DNA from: Valencia hispanica | Lineage: Eukaryota > Chordata > Actinopteri > Cyprinodontiformes > Valenciidae | Assembly (NCBI GenBank): GCA_963556495.2 | Contig: OY747712.1 | Location: 53,273,069 to 53,337,068 of the forward strand | Reading direction: 5' to 3' | DNA: 64,000 nt | Shown here: positions 22,628 through 34,222 of the stretch, in pieces | Layout of the letters: each line of letters begins with the position of its first letter | Position numbering within the stretch: position 1 is the stretch's first letter | The notes under the pieces: generated by a model | Told to the model about the DNA's origin: nothing | Databases searched by the model: none | What the model saw: only the letters and a program-made list of their open reading frames with translations | Translations under genes and position numbers: made by a program

Positions 22628-23195
22628 GCTGGGGCCAAAATAATTGGCAGCCACAGATTGTGATAGTTAAAAAGATGAGAGGTCTGTGGTTTTCATCATA
22701 CTGTCGGTACACTTCAACTGTGAGAGACTGAAAGTAAAAAATAAATCCAGGAAATCTCATTGTATGATTTTTAAAGAATTTTTTATATAACGGTGCAGAA
22801 CAGAAATATTTGGTTAACAACAAAAGTTCACCTCAATTCCTTTGTAAAGTACCCTTGGTGCTCAATGACAGCGGTCCAAAGTCTTCTCCAGGTTTTCACA
22901 CGCCGTAGCTGCCATCTTGGCCCATTCTTCCATACAGATCTTCTCTAGAGCTAGGATATTTTGAGGCTGTCGCTGGGCAACACAGACTTTCAATTCCCTC
23001 CACAGATTCTCTGTTGAATTGAGGTCTGGAGACTGGCTAGGCAAACTCTAGAACCTTGAAATGCTTGTCACGTAGCCACTCCTTCGTTGCCCAGGCAATG
23101 TGTTTGGGATCATTGTCATGCTGGAAGATCCAGCCACATTTCATCTTCAATCCTCTCACTGATGGAAGGAGGTTTTGGTCCAAAATCTCACGATA

Positions 23196-25066
23196 CAGTG
23201 GATATAAAAACTCTACACACCCCTGTTCAAATGCCAATGATCTATAACCTGTACAATCCATCCATCCATCCATTTTCTATACCCGTCCATCCTAATGTAG
23301 GGTTGCGGGGGGCTGGTGCCTATCTCCAGCAGTCAAGGGGCGAGAGGCGGGGTACACCCTGGACAAGTTGCCAGTCCATCGCAGGGCAGGGCAACACAGA
23401 GACATACAGGACAAACAACCATACACGCACACACTCATACCTAAGGGCAATTTTTTAGAGAAACCAATTCACCTAACATGTTTTTGGACTGTGGGAGGAA
23501 GCCGGAGTACCCGGAGAGAACCCACGCATGCACAGGGAGAACATGCAAACTCCATGCAGAAAGACCCCAGGCCAGGATTCGAACCCAGGACCTTCTTGCT
23601 GCAAGGCAACAGTGCTACCAACTGCGCCACTGTGCAGCCCATAACCTGTACAATGCAATTCAAAAACAAACTGAAACCTTTAAAGGGGAAAAATATAAAA
23701 TAAAAAACTTAAACCTGGTTGCATAAATATGCACACCCTTAAACTAATACTTTGTTGCAGCACCTTTGGGTTTTATCACAACACTTTTTTGGGTAGGCAC
23801 AAATGGCACATCTTGATGTGGCAATATTTGCCCACTCTTCAAATCTGACAGATTGCGAGGGCATCTCATGTGCACAGACCTCCGCAGATCACCCACAGAT
23901 GTTCGATGGGATTTCGGTCTGAACACTGGCTGGGCCATTCCAAAGCCGCAGTCTTATTCTTGTGAAGTTATTCTTTTGTTGATTTGGGTGTTTGCTTTGG
24001 GTCATTGTCGTGCTGAAATTCCTCTTCATCTTCAGATTTCTATCATAAGGCCAACACTAACTAGTATTTGGAATTGTTCATAATTCCCTCCAACCTGACT
24101 AAGGCCCCAGTTCCAGCTGAAGAAAAACAGCGCCAAAGCATGATGGTGCCACCACCATGCTTCACTGTCGGTATGGTGTTCTTCTGGTGATGAGCAGTGT
24201 TGTTTTTGTACCAAATATACCTTTTGGAATTATGTCCAAAAAGTTCAACCTTGGTTTCAGCAGACCATAACACATTTTCCAACATGCGTTTGGGAGATTT
24301 TGGATGTCTTTTTGCTAAATGAAGCCGGGCTTGGATGTTTTTCTTTGTATAATAAGGCTTCCGTCTTGCCTCCCTACCCCATAGCCCAAAAATATACACA
24401 CCCAGTACTTGCCAGAGATTCCTGCAGCTCCTTCAGTGTTGCTGTCAGCCTCTTGGCAGCCTCCCTGACTCGTTTTCTTCTCTTCTTATCATCAATTTTG
24501 GACGGATGCCCTGTTTTTGGCAATGTCTTTGTTGTGCCATATTTTCTTCACTTGATGATAGCGGTCTTCACTGTGTTCCATGGTGTATTTAATTTCTTGG
24601 AAATTCTTTTGTAGCCTTCACCTGACTGATATATTTGAACAACGATATTCCTCTGATGCTTTGGAAGCTCTCTGCGGACCATGGCTTATGCTGGAAGATG
24701 TGGCTACAAAAATGTCAGGAAAAGCCTACTAGAAGAGCTGAACTTTATTTGGGGTTGATCAGAAGCACTTTAATTGGTGACAGATGGTGCTGACTCTAGC
24801 TTAACATAAGTTTGAATGTAATTGGTTAAATCTGAACACAGCCAGATCCCCAGTAATAAAAGTGTGTGCACAACCACATTATTTCAGTTGTTTATGTTTA
24901 CTTCACCTTCCTGAAAGATTTCTTTTTGTTTTTCAATCGCGTTGTACAGGTTTTGGGTCACATTAAAGGTGGAAAAAGTTGTGAAATTATTTATGTTAAT
25001 GAAATTATTTTACATGACAAAAACCTGACATTTGAACAGGGGTCTGTAGACTTTTTATATCCACTG
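23196..25066 (-). mobile_element. Tc1-like transposon nested in another Tc1
   Basis: Inverted ends CAGTGGATATAAAAACTCTA and, read inward from the right, CAGTGGATATAAAAAGTCTA are flanked by TA at 23194-23195 and 25067-25068. Removing the element restores the host Tc1 reading TCTCACGATACAGGGCTCC. Minus-strand transposase remnants include [46 protein letters not shown] and the C-terminus GAATKY. A SINE lies inside. Confidence 0.85.
23258..23640 (-). mobile_element. tRNA-derived SINE, family 2, with 14-bp target duplication
   Basis: The 14-mer ATAACCTGTACAAT occurs on both sides (23244-23257 and 23641-23654). On the minus strand a tRNA-like head at 23640 carries a GGTTCGAATCC-type B-box, followed by a conserved body and a (GGAT)n-type 3' tail (the CCATCCATCCATCC end at 23258). 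A fragment of the same family is at 42539-42617. Confidence 0.9.
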
Positions 25067-26216
25067 TACAGGGCTCCATTCATCCTTTCCTTAATACAGA
25101 TCAGTCCTCCTGTCCCCTTTGCAGAAGAGTGACCTACAGCATGATGTTTCCATCCCCATGCTTCACAGTGGATATGGTGTTCTTGGGATGTAACTCAGCA
25201 TTCTTCCTCCTCCAAACATGGGGAGTGGCGTTTACACCAAAGAGTTCTATGTTGGTCTCATCTGACCACATAACATACTTCCAATCCTCCACTGAATCAT
25301 CCAGATGGGCTCTGAGAAACTTTAGACGGGCCTGGACATGTGCTGGCTTAAGCAGGGGGACCTTTCGAGCACTGCAGGATTTTAATCCATGATTACGTTG
25401 TGTGTTACTAATAGTAACATTTGTTACCGTGGTCCCAGCTCTCTCCAGGTCATTAACCAGTTCCCCCCGTGTAGTTCTGGGCTGTTTCCTCATCATTCTC
25501 TAGATCATGTGTTCCCCACCAGATGAGATCTTGCATGGAGCCCCAGGTTGAGGGAGATTGTCAGTGATCTTGTATTTATTCAACTTTCTAATAATTGCTC
25601 CAACAGTTGATCTCTTCTCACCAAGCTGCTTGCCTATTGTAGATTGGCTCATCCCAGTCTCGTGCAAGTGGACAATCTTGTCCCTGGTGTCCTTGGACAG
25701 CCCCTCTGATCTTGGCCATGGTGGAGGTTGGAGTCTGACTGTTTGAAGGTGTGGACAGGTGTCTTTTATACAGATAACGAGTTCAAACAGGTGCCATTAG
25801 TACAGGTAACTAGTGGAGGATAGAAGAGCTTCTTAAATAAGTAGTAACAGGTCTGTGAAGGCCAGAATTTTTGCTTGTTTGTAGGTAGGTGCTAAATACT
25901 TATTTTCTGCTCCATTATACAAATTAATGCTTTAAAATGCTTTTTTACATTCTCTCTCTCACAGTGAAGTGTACCTACAGAATGTTAAAAATTACAGAAC
26001 TCTCTCATCTTTTTAAGTGAGGCATCTTGAAAAATTGGTGAGTACCAAATAGTTTATTTGGCCCACTGTAAATGTATTGACAGAATGTGTAAAAACACAA
26101 GTGAATCTGAATGGTTAAAGGGAGTTGCATTCAGTGTGTAACCTGCAGTGACTGAAATCTTGAATTCAGCCCAGTGCTGGTTTAAGCCTCATACAATGGC
26201 AGCTAAAGTCTTATAT

Positions 26217-26338
<122 letters not shown>

Positions 26339-27289
26339 TTTATTTTGGAGCATAGTGTTACTTTCCTCAACACTAAAATGCATTTTACTGCCGTAAAGAG
26401 ATGGACTGTGCCCCAGTGGTGTTCTCACTTCAACATCAAACGTTATGCTCATACAATATGCAAATGCTTGCATTCTGCAACACAGCTTTGTGAGTTACTT
26501 TTTTCCAGCTAACCCTTTAAGAATGACTTGTTCACACCTTGTTCCTCAAATTGTGTGTTTTCTATATTAACTGTTAAATTGGACCATAATCATAAAAAAT
26601 AGTTGTAAATGTGAGCCGTACTGAAAATGAAAAACACTTCTGTTCAAACAGTACCTGACGCATTTTTCTTGTGTGATGGCTTCTGTCTTTGTTTCTGTTT
26701 TATTTTTTGTAAATTTCATATAAATAAATATATCTGACAATACAAAGGGTTGTCTGTTATCTTGGTGTTCTTTGTTAAACCTGAGTTTTTTAGTTTGGTT
26801 TGCTCCTGACTGTTGAATTGGCATTGAATACTATAGATTGTAGCAAGTAGTGAGTCATATAGGGGATTTAAAGATGTCTCAAAAAGAATTTGAAATCCAC
26901 CGTTACACTTTATGATAATTGTTAGGAGTTTGTTTTTTTTTTTCAATGGAGCATTCTTATTTTAAATAATAATAATAATAATAATAATAAACTTTATTTA
27001 TAGAGCGCTTTTCATACAAAAAATGCAATTCAAAGAGCTTTAAAGCTTTTAAAGGAAATCTACTTCCACTAAAGGGGATAGAAGGTCTAAATTTATTCAC
27101 ACTTTCACACCTTATTATGAGCAATCAGCTCAAGATATTCCCACATTGGGGAAGACTTATTTTCTTGCAGGCACCATCTGTAAAATGGAGTTGGATTGTT
27201 GGTGTATAAACTTAGATTATGTGACTGCAGAATAAAGTGGCCACACCAAACAGGAGTGCATCATTTACAGTAACAGTATCATACAAACA
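26339..27289. other. Intergenic sequence with (AAT)n and a short LINE-A tail
   Basis: Unique-looking AT-rich DNA with no coding similarity. An (AAT)n run at about 26965-26990 is followed by CTTTATTTATAGAGCGCTTT, then CATACAAAAAATGCAATTC (to about 27060), the reverse complement of the 3' tail of the LINE family at 5955 and 34221. ATAAATAAATAT near 26718 could be a polyadenylation region for a transcript from the left. Confidence 0.5.
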
Positions 27290-27790
27290 AACACCTGGCA
27301 AGCCATTTGAACATTTAATAAGTAGACTGGATTTGTATTCTGGATATCTATAAATCAATTCTTCTTAGTAAAAATTAACATTACAGATATCCATAAATCA
27401 ATTTGTCCTAGCACAAAAGAACATTTCGCCTATCCAAAATGTATTTCTTGCTAGAACAAATAACGTCACATTTCCCATTCATGTGTATGGGGTTGGCAGA
27501 TGCTCCTATCCACAAATACATTCTTCTTATCTTGAATGAACATAGTGGATAGGAGAAAGTTAATTCTTACTAGGAGAAATTTTAATTTCAGATAGCTAAA
27601 ATTCAACTGTTACTAGTACAAACTATTTTTTTTAGATGGGAAAAATTAAAATAATATTCTGGCTATCTGTAATTTAATTTTGGATATCCAAAAATACATT
27701 TTAACTAGTACTATTTGCATTTTAGATAGGTAGAACTGCAATCTTCATAGAAGCAAGTAAGTAGTTGCTATCTGTATCTGTATCACTGTG
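27290..27790. repeat. AT-rich palindromic dispersed repeat, copy 1
   Basis: Short motifs alternate: GGATATCC, ACTAGTAC, TATCTGTAATT, CTATCCACAAATACATTC. The whole stretch reappears in inverted orientation at about 55541-56020 with high similarity (for example TAGGAGCATCTGCCAACCCC there is the inverse of GGGGTTGGCAGATGCTCCTA here). No coding capacity was seen. The family is not recognised with confidence. Confidence 0.75.
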
Positions 27791-28052
27791 GTGTGACGCT
27801 TTTGCACTTTTCAGCCAGCTGTAGTTAAAAGGGTGAATAGAAACATCAGCGTTAGCTTTGGCGGTTTTTACCGGATTGCTCCAGGACTTACTAAAACATG
27901 TAAAATAACATGGTCAGTGCCAGAAAGAATATAAAAGTAATGGCTCTCGCAGAAGCACGACTTTGTGAAATGAGTAAAGTTAAGTTAATCCTGATCTATT
28001 ACATTAGACATGGCCAACTATAAATAGCTTGTCAAACTGTCTCACTTTACAC

Positions 28053-29942
28053 TGTTGGGGGACACACAGCCCTTGGGTGGCACTAACCCACATTCTAGCT
28101 CCGACAGGAGAAGAAGAGGACCAGAGGTTATATAAGGGCTGGAGTCATTGGGGCAAACTCTCTTCAGTTGGGCTCTTGTAGCCAAACAGTGCTAGGAGGG
28201 ACCCCATGTTTCCTTCGCTGGGGAGGGAAAAGACACGAGTTTCTGGTAGAAACCTACTCCAAGGACGACAATACTGCTGATTAATCAGGTGAATCGCAAC
28301 CCAGTTTGTTTTGAGATCAACCCCACTGTTCCGTCCTGAGCCCTGCTTTCTGAACAGATGCTGCCGTGTGGAGGGAACCGCTAACAAGCTACTGAATGCC
28401 GCAGAACCGCATCGAGACTGGAGCATTACAACACTGCGACAAAGCCTGGGACAATGCTATCTTGAACCTGCAGAGAAGGTACTGTGTCAGTGAAATGTGC
28501 AGCTGATCGCTGTTTAGCAAGCCGGAGAGGACGAAACGACGTTCCAAGCTAATGCTACCCGCGATTCGACAGCTATAATCCTCCCACTGCTAACGGACCG
28601 CAGCTCTGGCTAGCCTGCGGGCTAACGTTGTTTTGGCTTTGCCGATCGTCCACGGAGCAACCTGGAGAACTTTAACCGTTCAATAAGGTCTATCTAGGCA
28701 GAGGCGAGATTAATTTAGTTTAAACAAGATTTAAGGGTTGTTTGTTTTCACTGTGATTTGTTACTTTGTGTAAGATTTCATTTATTGTTTAGGTACAAGC
28801 AGGCCGGTCGGCCTGGAGGTTTAAACAGTGATTTTCGAGGTTTCCGATGGAAAGTCGTTTTATATCCTGCAACCTAAGTTACTCAATCCAACAGTTTTTC
28901 CCTTGTTTGGTGTTTAATAAATGATCCAGAGTGACTTAAAGCAGCTCCACGTGAGTTAGCTGTAAGGTTCATGCTCTAGCGAACCACGCGGGCCAGCCTT
29001 TGATGGCGTTTTATTCATGAACAATAAAGACTGCCGTTAATGCTATTCAAAATAGAAATCGACTTTAAAACGGATAGTTTAAACACTTTTGAGACCGCCT
29101 TCTTGGTAAGTCAAAATACTAAATTAGATCGACATAATTGGTACAGCCGTTAACGTCAACATAAAGTCTAAATATCAAATTAGATCAATCACTGCGGTGA
29201 CCGATCCATTAAATAGAATCAATTATCTAAAGGTTATTGATTTCTAATTCAGCAAATGGTTTAATGAAACATTGCTTCTTCCAAAGAATGTTTTTCTTCA
29301 CTTCTGCTTTGCATTGTGAATTGGTGGTTTGAAAACAAACCAGAATATGCTGCTTAGTCTTAAACTAATCACAATTAGTTTAAAACTAACTTGGCTTCAT
29401 TCCCAACACTGTTCAATACAAGCCTTGGTCTTTGAGCAAACATATTCATTCTAAACTGTGACATCATTATCAATTTATTGTTTATTGTTTCTATTTCTCT
29501 GCATATTTATCACTTTTACTGTTTTACTTCTGAGTGTGAGTTTTATTATCGTTATTCTTTTCTTAGTGGTTTAGTTGTGTGTTACTAGTTTGGTGAGTTT
29601 GTTGATTAAAGTATGTTAACTGAAAGTGAATTCTTTTTGTAATAAACTCTTGTATTTTGGAAAACCGTTGTTGTTATTTCACCTACATGTGTAGTAACTT
29701 GCTGTTCAAAGAACGCCAAGAACTTAATCCTTCATATATTGTTTTATTACCTCAGCCTTATCAGGCTGGTAATCATAAACATAAACTGAGACTGAACAAT
29801 TTGGCTATTGATATTCCTGGAATCCAGGTGGTGCCCCTAATCTAGGTAAATTTTACCTAAAATTATTAATCTGATTAATAATTGCCCTAAGCAATTATTC
29901 ATAATTATTCATAGCCAAAACCTACCTATCTGTGGCACAACA
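28053..29942 (+). mobile_element. Candidate solo LTR of a retrovirus-like element, 1.9 kb
   Basis: The segment begins TGTTGGGGGACAC and ends GTGGCACAACA, so its ends form TGTTG...CAACA. The tetramer ACAC flanks both sides (28049-28052 and 29943-29946). A TATA-like TTATATAAGG lies near 28128, followed by GC-richer sequence, and AATAAA signals occur near 28915 and 29640. No gag, pol or env frame is present. This fits a single large LTR left by recombination, but no second LTR exists here to prove it. Confidence 0.5.
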
Positions 29943-29946
29943 ACAC

Positions 29947-30580
29947 ATTTCAGTTCACTAAAAGAATTTCACTAACAAAAGTTCCCAACTTTAGTGTGTT
30001 AAAGGCTGTCTTTCTTAAGCTGCCGTTGTAGTCTAACAAACATATTGTATTGTAGCAGATTGTGCTGAGGGATTCAAAGCTGATGGTGCTACTGTGATGT
30101 CTGTGTGGAAGGTACAGCCTTGTGCTGTCATGTGGCAGCTCTACTTTACCAGACAGGACATTACTCCCAGCTCAGGCCTAAATCACTTCCCCCAGTGATT
30201 AGCTGCATAAAAATTGAACAACAGTGGGATAAACCAAGGTCTGTGGTAGCAAGCCTTTTATTACCCTTTAATTTTTTGTATTAATATTTCTTGAATGATT
30301 GTTAAACATGTTTTATTTGGATACAGGGTAGTAAACCCTGTCCGGTTAATGATATGATCATCATATCAGCTAGACCAAGGGAGAGGAGATTGATGGAAGG
30401 AATCAGATATGTTGTTTTGCATACCCATAAATACTTACCTGTCGAAAGAGATTATCCAGTATATATCTGATAATAGCCCTATTGGTGGAACTTCTCTACA
30501 GAGCTTTAATAATAGGGCCATATTTGAGCGTACACCAGTCGATCTCTTTAAATGCCCATGTTGGAGCCCTGCCAGTGTCA

Positions 30581-30585
<5 letters not shown>
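29947..30585. other. Intergenic, nothing recognised
   Basis: No coding similarity, terminal repeats or tandem structure seen. AT-rich. Confidence 0.4.

Positions 30586-30671
<86 letters not shown>
30586..30671. repeat. (TA)n microsatellite at the 3' end of a LINE
   Basis: A pure TA run abutting the 3' terminus of the minus-strand Rex6-like LINE. A similar run lies at that LINE's other end. Confidence 0.95.
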
Positions 30672-30675
<4 letters not shown>

Positions 30676-31702
30676 CCCCTCTCGCCCACTGCGGGCCTTT
30701 TTCCCCATCCATTCCAAGCTTGGGTCCCCTACCAGAGGCCTGGGAGCTTGAGGGTCCTGTGCAGTATCTTTGTTGTTCCAAGTACTGCACTTTTTTGGAC
30801 TGAGATATCTGAGATTCTTCCAGGGATCTGCTGAAGCCATTCCTCCGAGTGCTCCGATTACCACCCTTTGTATTGTCATTACTGTCACCTTCACCTTCCA
30901 AGCCTTCTCTAGCTCCTCTCTGAGCCCTTGGTATTTCTCAAGTTTCTCATGTTCCTTCTTCTTGATGTTACCATTACTTGGTATTGTCACATCCATCACA
31001 ACAGCTTTCCTCTGCTCTTTATCAACCACCACAATGTCCGGTTGGTTCGCCATTACCATCCCGTTTTTTTGAATCTGGAAGTCCCGGAGGATCGTAATTC
31101 CGGTCATTCTCCACCACCTTTGGAGGTGTTTCCCACTTTGACCTTGGGGTTTCCAGCCCATATTCCGAACAGATGTTTCTGTATACTATGCCAGCCACTT
31201 GGTTATGGCGTTCCATGTGTGCTTTACCTACCAGCATCTTACACCATGCTGTTATGTGCTGGATTGTCTCAGATGACTCTTTCCACAGCCTACACCTTGG
31301 GTCTTGTCTGGTGAGGTAGATCTGGGCCTCTATCGCTCTGGTGCACAGAGCCTGCTCCTGTGCTGCCAGGATGAGTGCCTCTGTGGTGTCCTGTAGGCCA
31401 GCCCTCTCTAGCCATTGGTAGGATTTCTTGAGATCAGCCACTTCAGTTATGTTCCGGTTGTCCTCCCATGATGGTTCCTCCTCCAGCACCTCCTCATCTT
31501 GCCATTGTCTCAGGCATTCACTAAGTATGTCATCTGTTGACACCTTGTCCTTGATGTACTTATGGAGCTTCAATGTTTCATCCTGGATAGTGGCTCTCAT
31601 GCTCATCAGTCCTCTGCCTCCTTCCTTACGGCTTGCGTACAGTCTCAGCGCCATGCATGGTGAGGAGCTCTCGTGTCTTAACATCTGTGGTCTGTATCTC
31701 AT
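30672..31702 (-). pseudogene. Rex6-like C-terminal region with restriction-like endonuclease
   Basis: Two overlapping frames give RLYASRKEGGRGLMSMRAT, TRQDPRCRLWK with a QHITAWCKML zinc-ribbon-like stretch, ERHNQVAGIVYRNIC and SKWETPPKVVEND, then PDIVVVDKEQRKAVVMDVTI. The last has the PD...D-x-K-like pattern of the restriction-like nuclease core. A frameshift near 31080 separates the two frames. The end is fused to the TA repeat. Confidence 0.75.
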
Positions 31703-31758
31703 CCTTTGGCCACCTTATTATTCCCTCAGGGTATCTGATCACTGGCAGGATGTAGCTG

Positions 31759-32565
31759 TTAATTGCCTTGGACTTGTTCTTGCCATTGAGCTGGCTTCTG
31801 AGGAATTACCTCACCCGTTGGAGGTATTTGGCTGCTGCTACTTCCCTTGTTGCCTGTTCGAAGTTGCCATTTGCCTGTGGTATTCCCAGGTACTTGTAAT
31901 TTCTCAATGTCTGCTATTATTCCCTCTGGGAGTGAGACCCCTTCAGTGTGAACTAGCTTGCCTCGTTTTATAACCATCCTACTACATTTGTCAAGCCCGA
32001 ATGATATCCCGTTATCATTGCTGTAGATCCTGGTGGTGTGGATCAGGGAATCTATGTCCCGTTCCCTCTTAGCATACAGCTTGATGTCATCCATGTAGAG
32101 GAGGTGGCTGATCGTAGCTCCATTCTTGAGGCGGTATCCATAGCCAGTCTTGTTGATTATTTGGCTTAGGGGGTTCAGACCTATGAAGAACAGCAGTGGG
32201 GACAGAGCATCACCTTGGTATATGTCACATTTGATGGACACTTGTGCAAGTGGCTTGCCATTGGCCTCAAGGGTGGTTCTCCACAACCTCATTGAGTTTG
32301 CAATGAATGCTCTAAGAGTCCTGTTGATGTTGTACAGCTTCAAGCATTCGTTGATCCATGTGTGGGGCATCAAGTTGTAGGCTTTCTTGTAATCAATCCA
32401 GGCAGTGCACAGGTTGGTCTTTCGGGATTTGCAGTCTTGGGCGACTGTTCTGTCAACCAGGAGCTGGTGTTTAGTCCCTCTGTTATCTCTACCAATGCCT
32501 TTCTGTGCTTTGCTCATGTATTGATCCATGTGCCTGCTTATCTTAGCTGCGATGATGCCGAACAT
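31759..32565 (-). pseudogene. Rex6-like reverse transcriptase
   Basis: Recognisable blocks are LCTAWIDYKKAYNLMPHTWI, IKCDIYQGDALSPLLF, GLNPLSQIINKTGYGYRLK and the catalytic box HLLYMDDIKLYAK (YMDD). The next conserved part, near LEKLQVPG, shifts frame. The preceding template-binding region reads GMKNWTAPGPDMIHAY at about 32746-32800. Confidence 0.85.
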
Positions 32566-33301
32566 GAGCTCTCCATGTTCTGGAGAGACAGGTTATTGGT
32601 CGATAGTTGGATGGGACTGCACCTTTGGTAGGATCCTTCAGGATCAGGATCGTTCGCCCTTTGGTCATTCTGGGTGAGTCCCATCTCTTAGCAGCTGGTT
32701 GATTTGTGCTGCCAGGCGCTCATGATCTGCTGTGAGTTTCTTTAGCTAGTAGGCATGGATCATGTCAGGGCCTGGTGCTGTCCAGTTTTTCATACCTGAG
32801 ACTCTTTCTGGGATGTATGCCACTGTGATGGTAACTGGATTCTGCTCAGGGAGGTTGCTGTGCTCCTCTCTCAGAGTGACCAGGCATTGAGCACTGCTGT
32901 TTTGTGCTGCCTCCTTTTCCCATATGCTCTTCCAGTATCTTTCAGTTTCCAGCCTTGGTGGGTCTACTCTGCTGCTATTGCCCTGCCACTGAGCGTACAC
33001 TTTTGCTGGTTGGGTTGCAAACAACCTGTTTATTCGTCTGGCTTCATTGTCTTTCGTGTACCTCATTAGGCGGCTGGCCAGGGCTTGGAGTCTTTGTTTG
33101 GCAGTTTCGAGTGCTTCAGGTATGGACATCTGGCTGTACCTCTTCGGTATTGGTCATTTCATTGTACCTCTCTGCGCCTCTGTCAGTGAGTTGGTATTGT
33201 TTCTCATGGTTGCTCTTATAGCCAAGCATCTCTAGAATCACTGCTGCTGAAGTGTATGTCAGCTCATTGGTTTCATTGATTGATGTGTTAGGGATCGTTC
33301 T

Positions 33302-33470
33302 CAATTCAATTTCAGTTGAGTTTTTTTAATATTGCGCCGATTCACAACAGATGTCATCTCAAGGCACTTAACAAGAAGTCATTTCAATACATATATATCC
33401 AAACATTCCAATCAGTTAAAAAGTTTCCTATTTAAGGAATCCCTTCAGATTGCGTCAGTCATTGGTGTGC
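33302..33470 (-). mobile_element. Short L2-B 3' tail inserted in the Rex6-like LINE
   Basis: Reverse complement of the last 170 bp of the L2-B family (GCGCCGATTCACAACAGATG, then CTCAAGGCACTTAACAAGAA). On both sides the Rex6-like N-terminal coding sequence continues. Confidence 0.85.
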
Positions 33471-33925
33471 ATTCACAGTTTCCAGGAGACTTTCCGAGGG
33501 TACTTCATTTAGCCGTTGTAATCGGCGTTGGGGTTGTCTTGGGCTCATTCTCGCCATGATCTTATCTTTCAGGTCAGCCACTTCCTTGCTTAGCGCTACT
33601 GTTTCACTCATTGGGGGTCCTTTCCCCATCTATGGTTGGGGAGATAGTATAATCTCCCCTCTGACCTGACGTCCCTACTCCTCCTTGCCGTAGCATTTGT
33701 GTTGTATTTCGTCAATCTCAAGTTGTGATAGCAGTTGTCGTTTGTGGATGTTGGAACACTGAGCTACTAGTTGTTTTATGGGTATCGAAGTAACTATTCA
33801 GCCCAAATTCTTTTTGTATAACCTCTCTGATTAGGGTTACTTGAGTATTAGCATTCCAACAGAGCCGTGTTCTCGCATCTTGTCCATTTCCACCTTGTTC
33901 AGCCTGTTGCTTTAACCAACTGAGC

Positions 33926-33976
33926 TATATATATATATATATATATATACATACATATGTACATATATACACAAAC

Positions 33977-34056
<80 letters not shown>
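33926..34056. repeat. (TA)n and mixed microsatellite
   Basis: TA runs at about 33926-33950 and 33992-34056 are separated by a CATACATATGTACA and CACACACA mixture. The array abuts the 5' end of the Rex6-like LINE. Confidence 0.95.
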
Positions 34057-34059
<3 letters not shown>

Positions 34060-34167
34060 CAAATAGATTCTTTAAAAATCAGACCATGTGACTTTCTTGA
34101 TTTTTCTTTTTCTCTCCTCATTTTGTCTCATAGTTGAGGTATACCTATGATGAAAATTACAGGCCAC
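34057..34167 (-). mobile_element. Tc1-like terminal fragment
   Basis: ATTTGCAAATAGATTCTTTA, then TGAGGTATACCTATGATGAA and AATTACAGGCCACTCTCA match the right terminal region of the Tc1 family represented at 22629-26069. The matching left part is absent. Confidence 0.6.
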
Positions 34168-34169
34168 TC

Positions 34170-34220
<51 letters not shown>
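34168..34220. repeat. (AATC)n microsatellite at a LINE tail
   Basis: About 13 units of CAAT directly beyond the 3' end of the LINE-A copy. L2 elements typically end in short tandem units, so this is probably the expanded LINE tail. Confidence 0.9.

Positions 34221-34222
<2 letters not shown>

Larger units (their letters stand above)
22629..26069 (-). mobile_element. Tc1-like transposon, host of a nested Tc1
   Basis: Matching termini contain AAAAAGATGAGAG on the left and its inverse near 26000, and the right end finishes GGCCCACTGTA. Transposase pieces on the minus strand lie at 25496-25134 (NTQRNHGLKSCSARK, WSDETNIELFGVNA) and 23230-22862 ([35 protein letters not shown]). They are separated by the insertion at 23196-25066. 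The first D is present in WSDETN, and the second and third catalytic motifs are visible. Several stops and the insertion inactivate it. Confidence 0.8.
30672..33926 (-). mobile_element. Rex6/Dong (R4-clade)-like LINE
   Basis: The minus strand encodes, in order, an N-terminal region (33304-33116, then 33129-32746), reverse transcriptase (32565-31759) and a C-terminal part with a restriction-enzyme-like endonuclease (31702-31022 and 31161-30672). This architecture, with RT upstream of the endonuclease, is that of the Rex6/R4/Dong group, not of LINEs with an apurinic endonuclease. Frameshifts and stops inactivate it. (TA)n lies at both ends, and an L2 tail interrupts it at 33302-33470. Confidence 0.8.

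Noticed and set aside
30409..30834. Open frames with Ile-Tyr repeats
   Set aside because: Translations of the (TA)n microsatellite joined to LINE sequence. The minus-strand part after the repeat is real LINE C-terminus but the fusion is not a gene.
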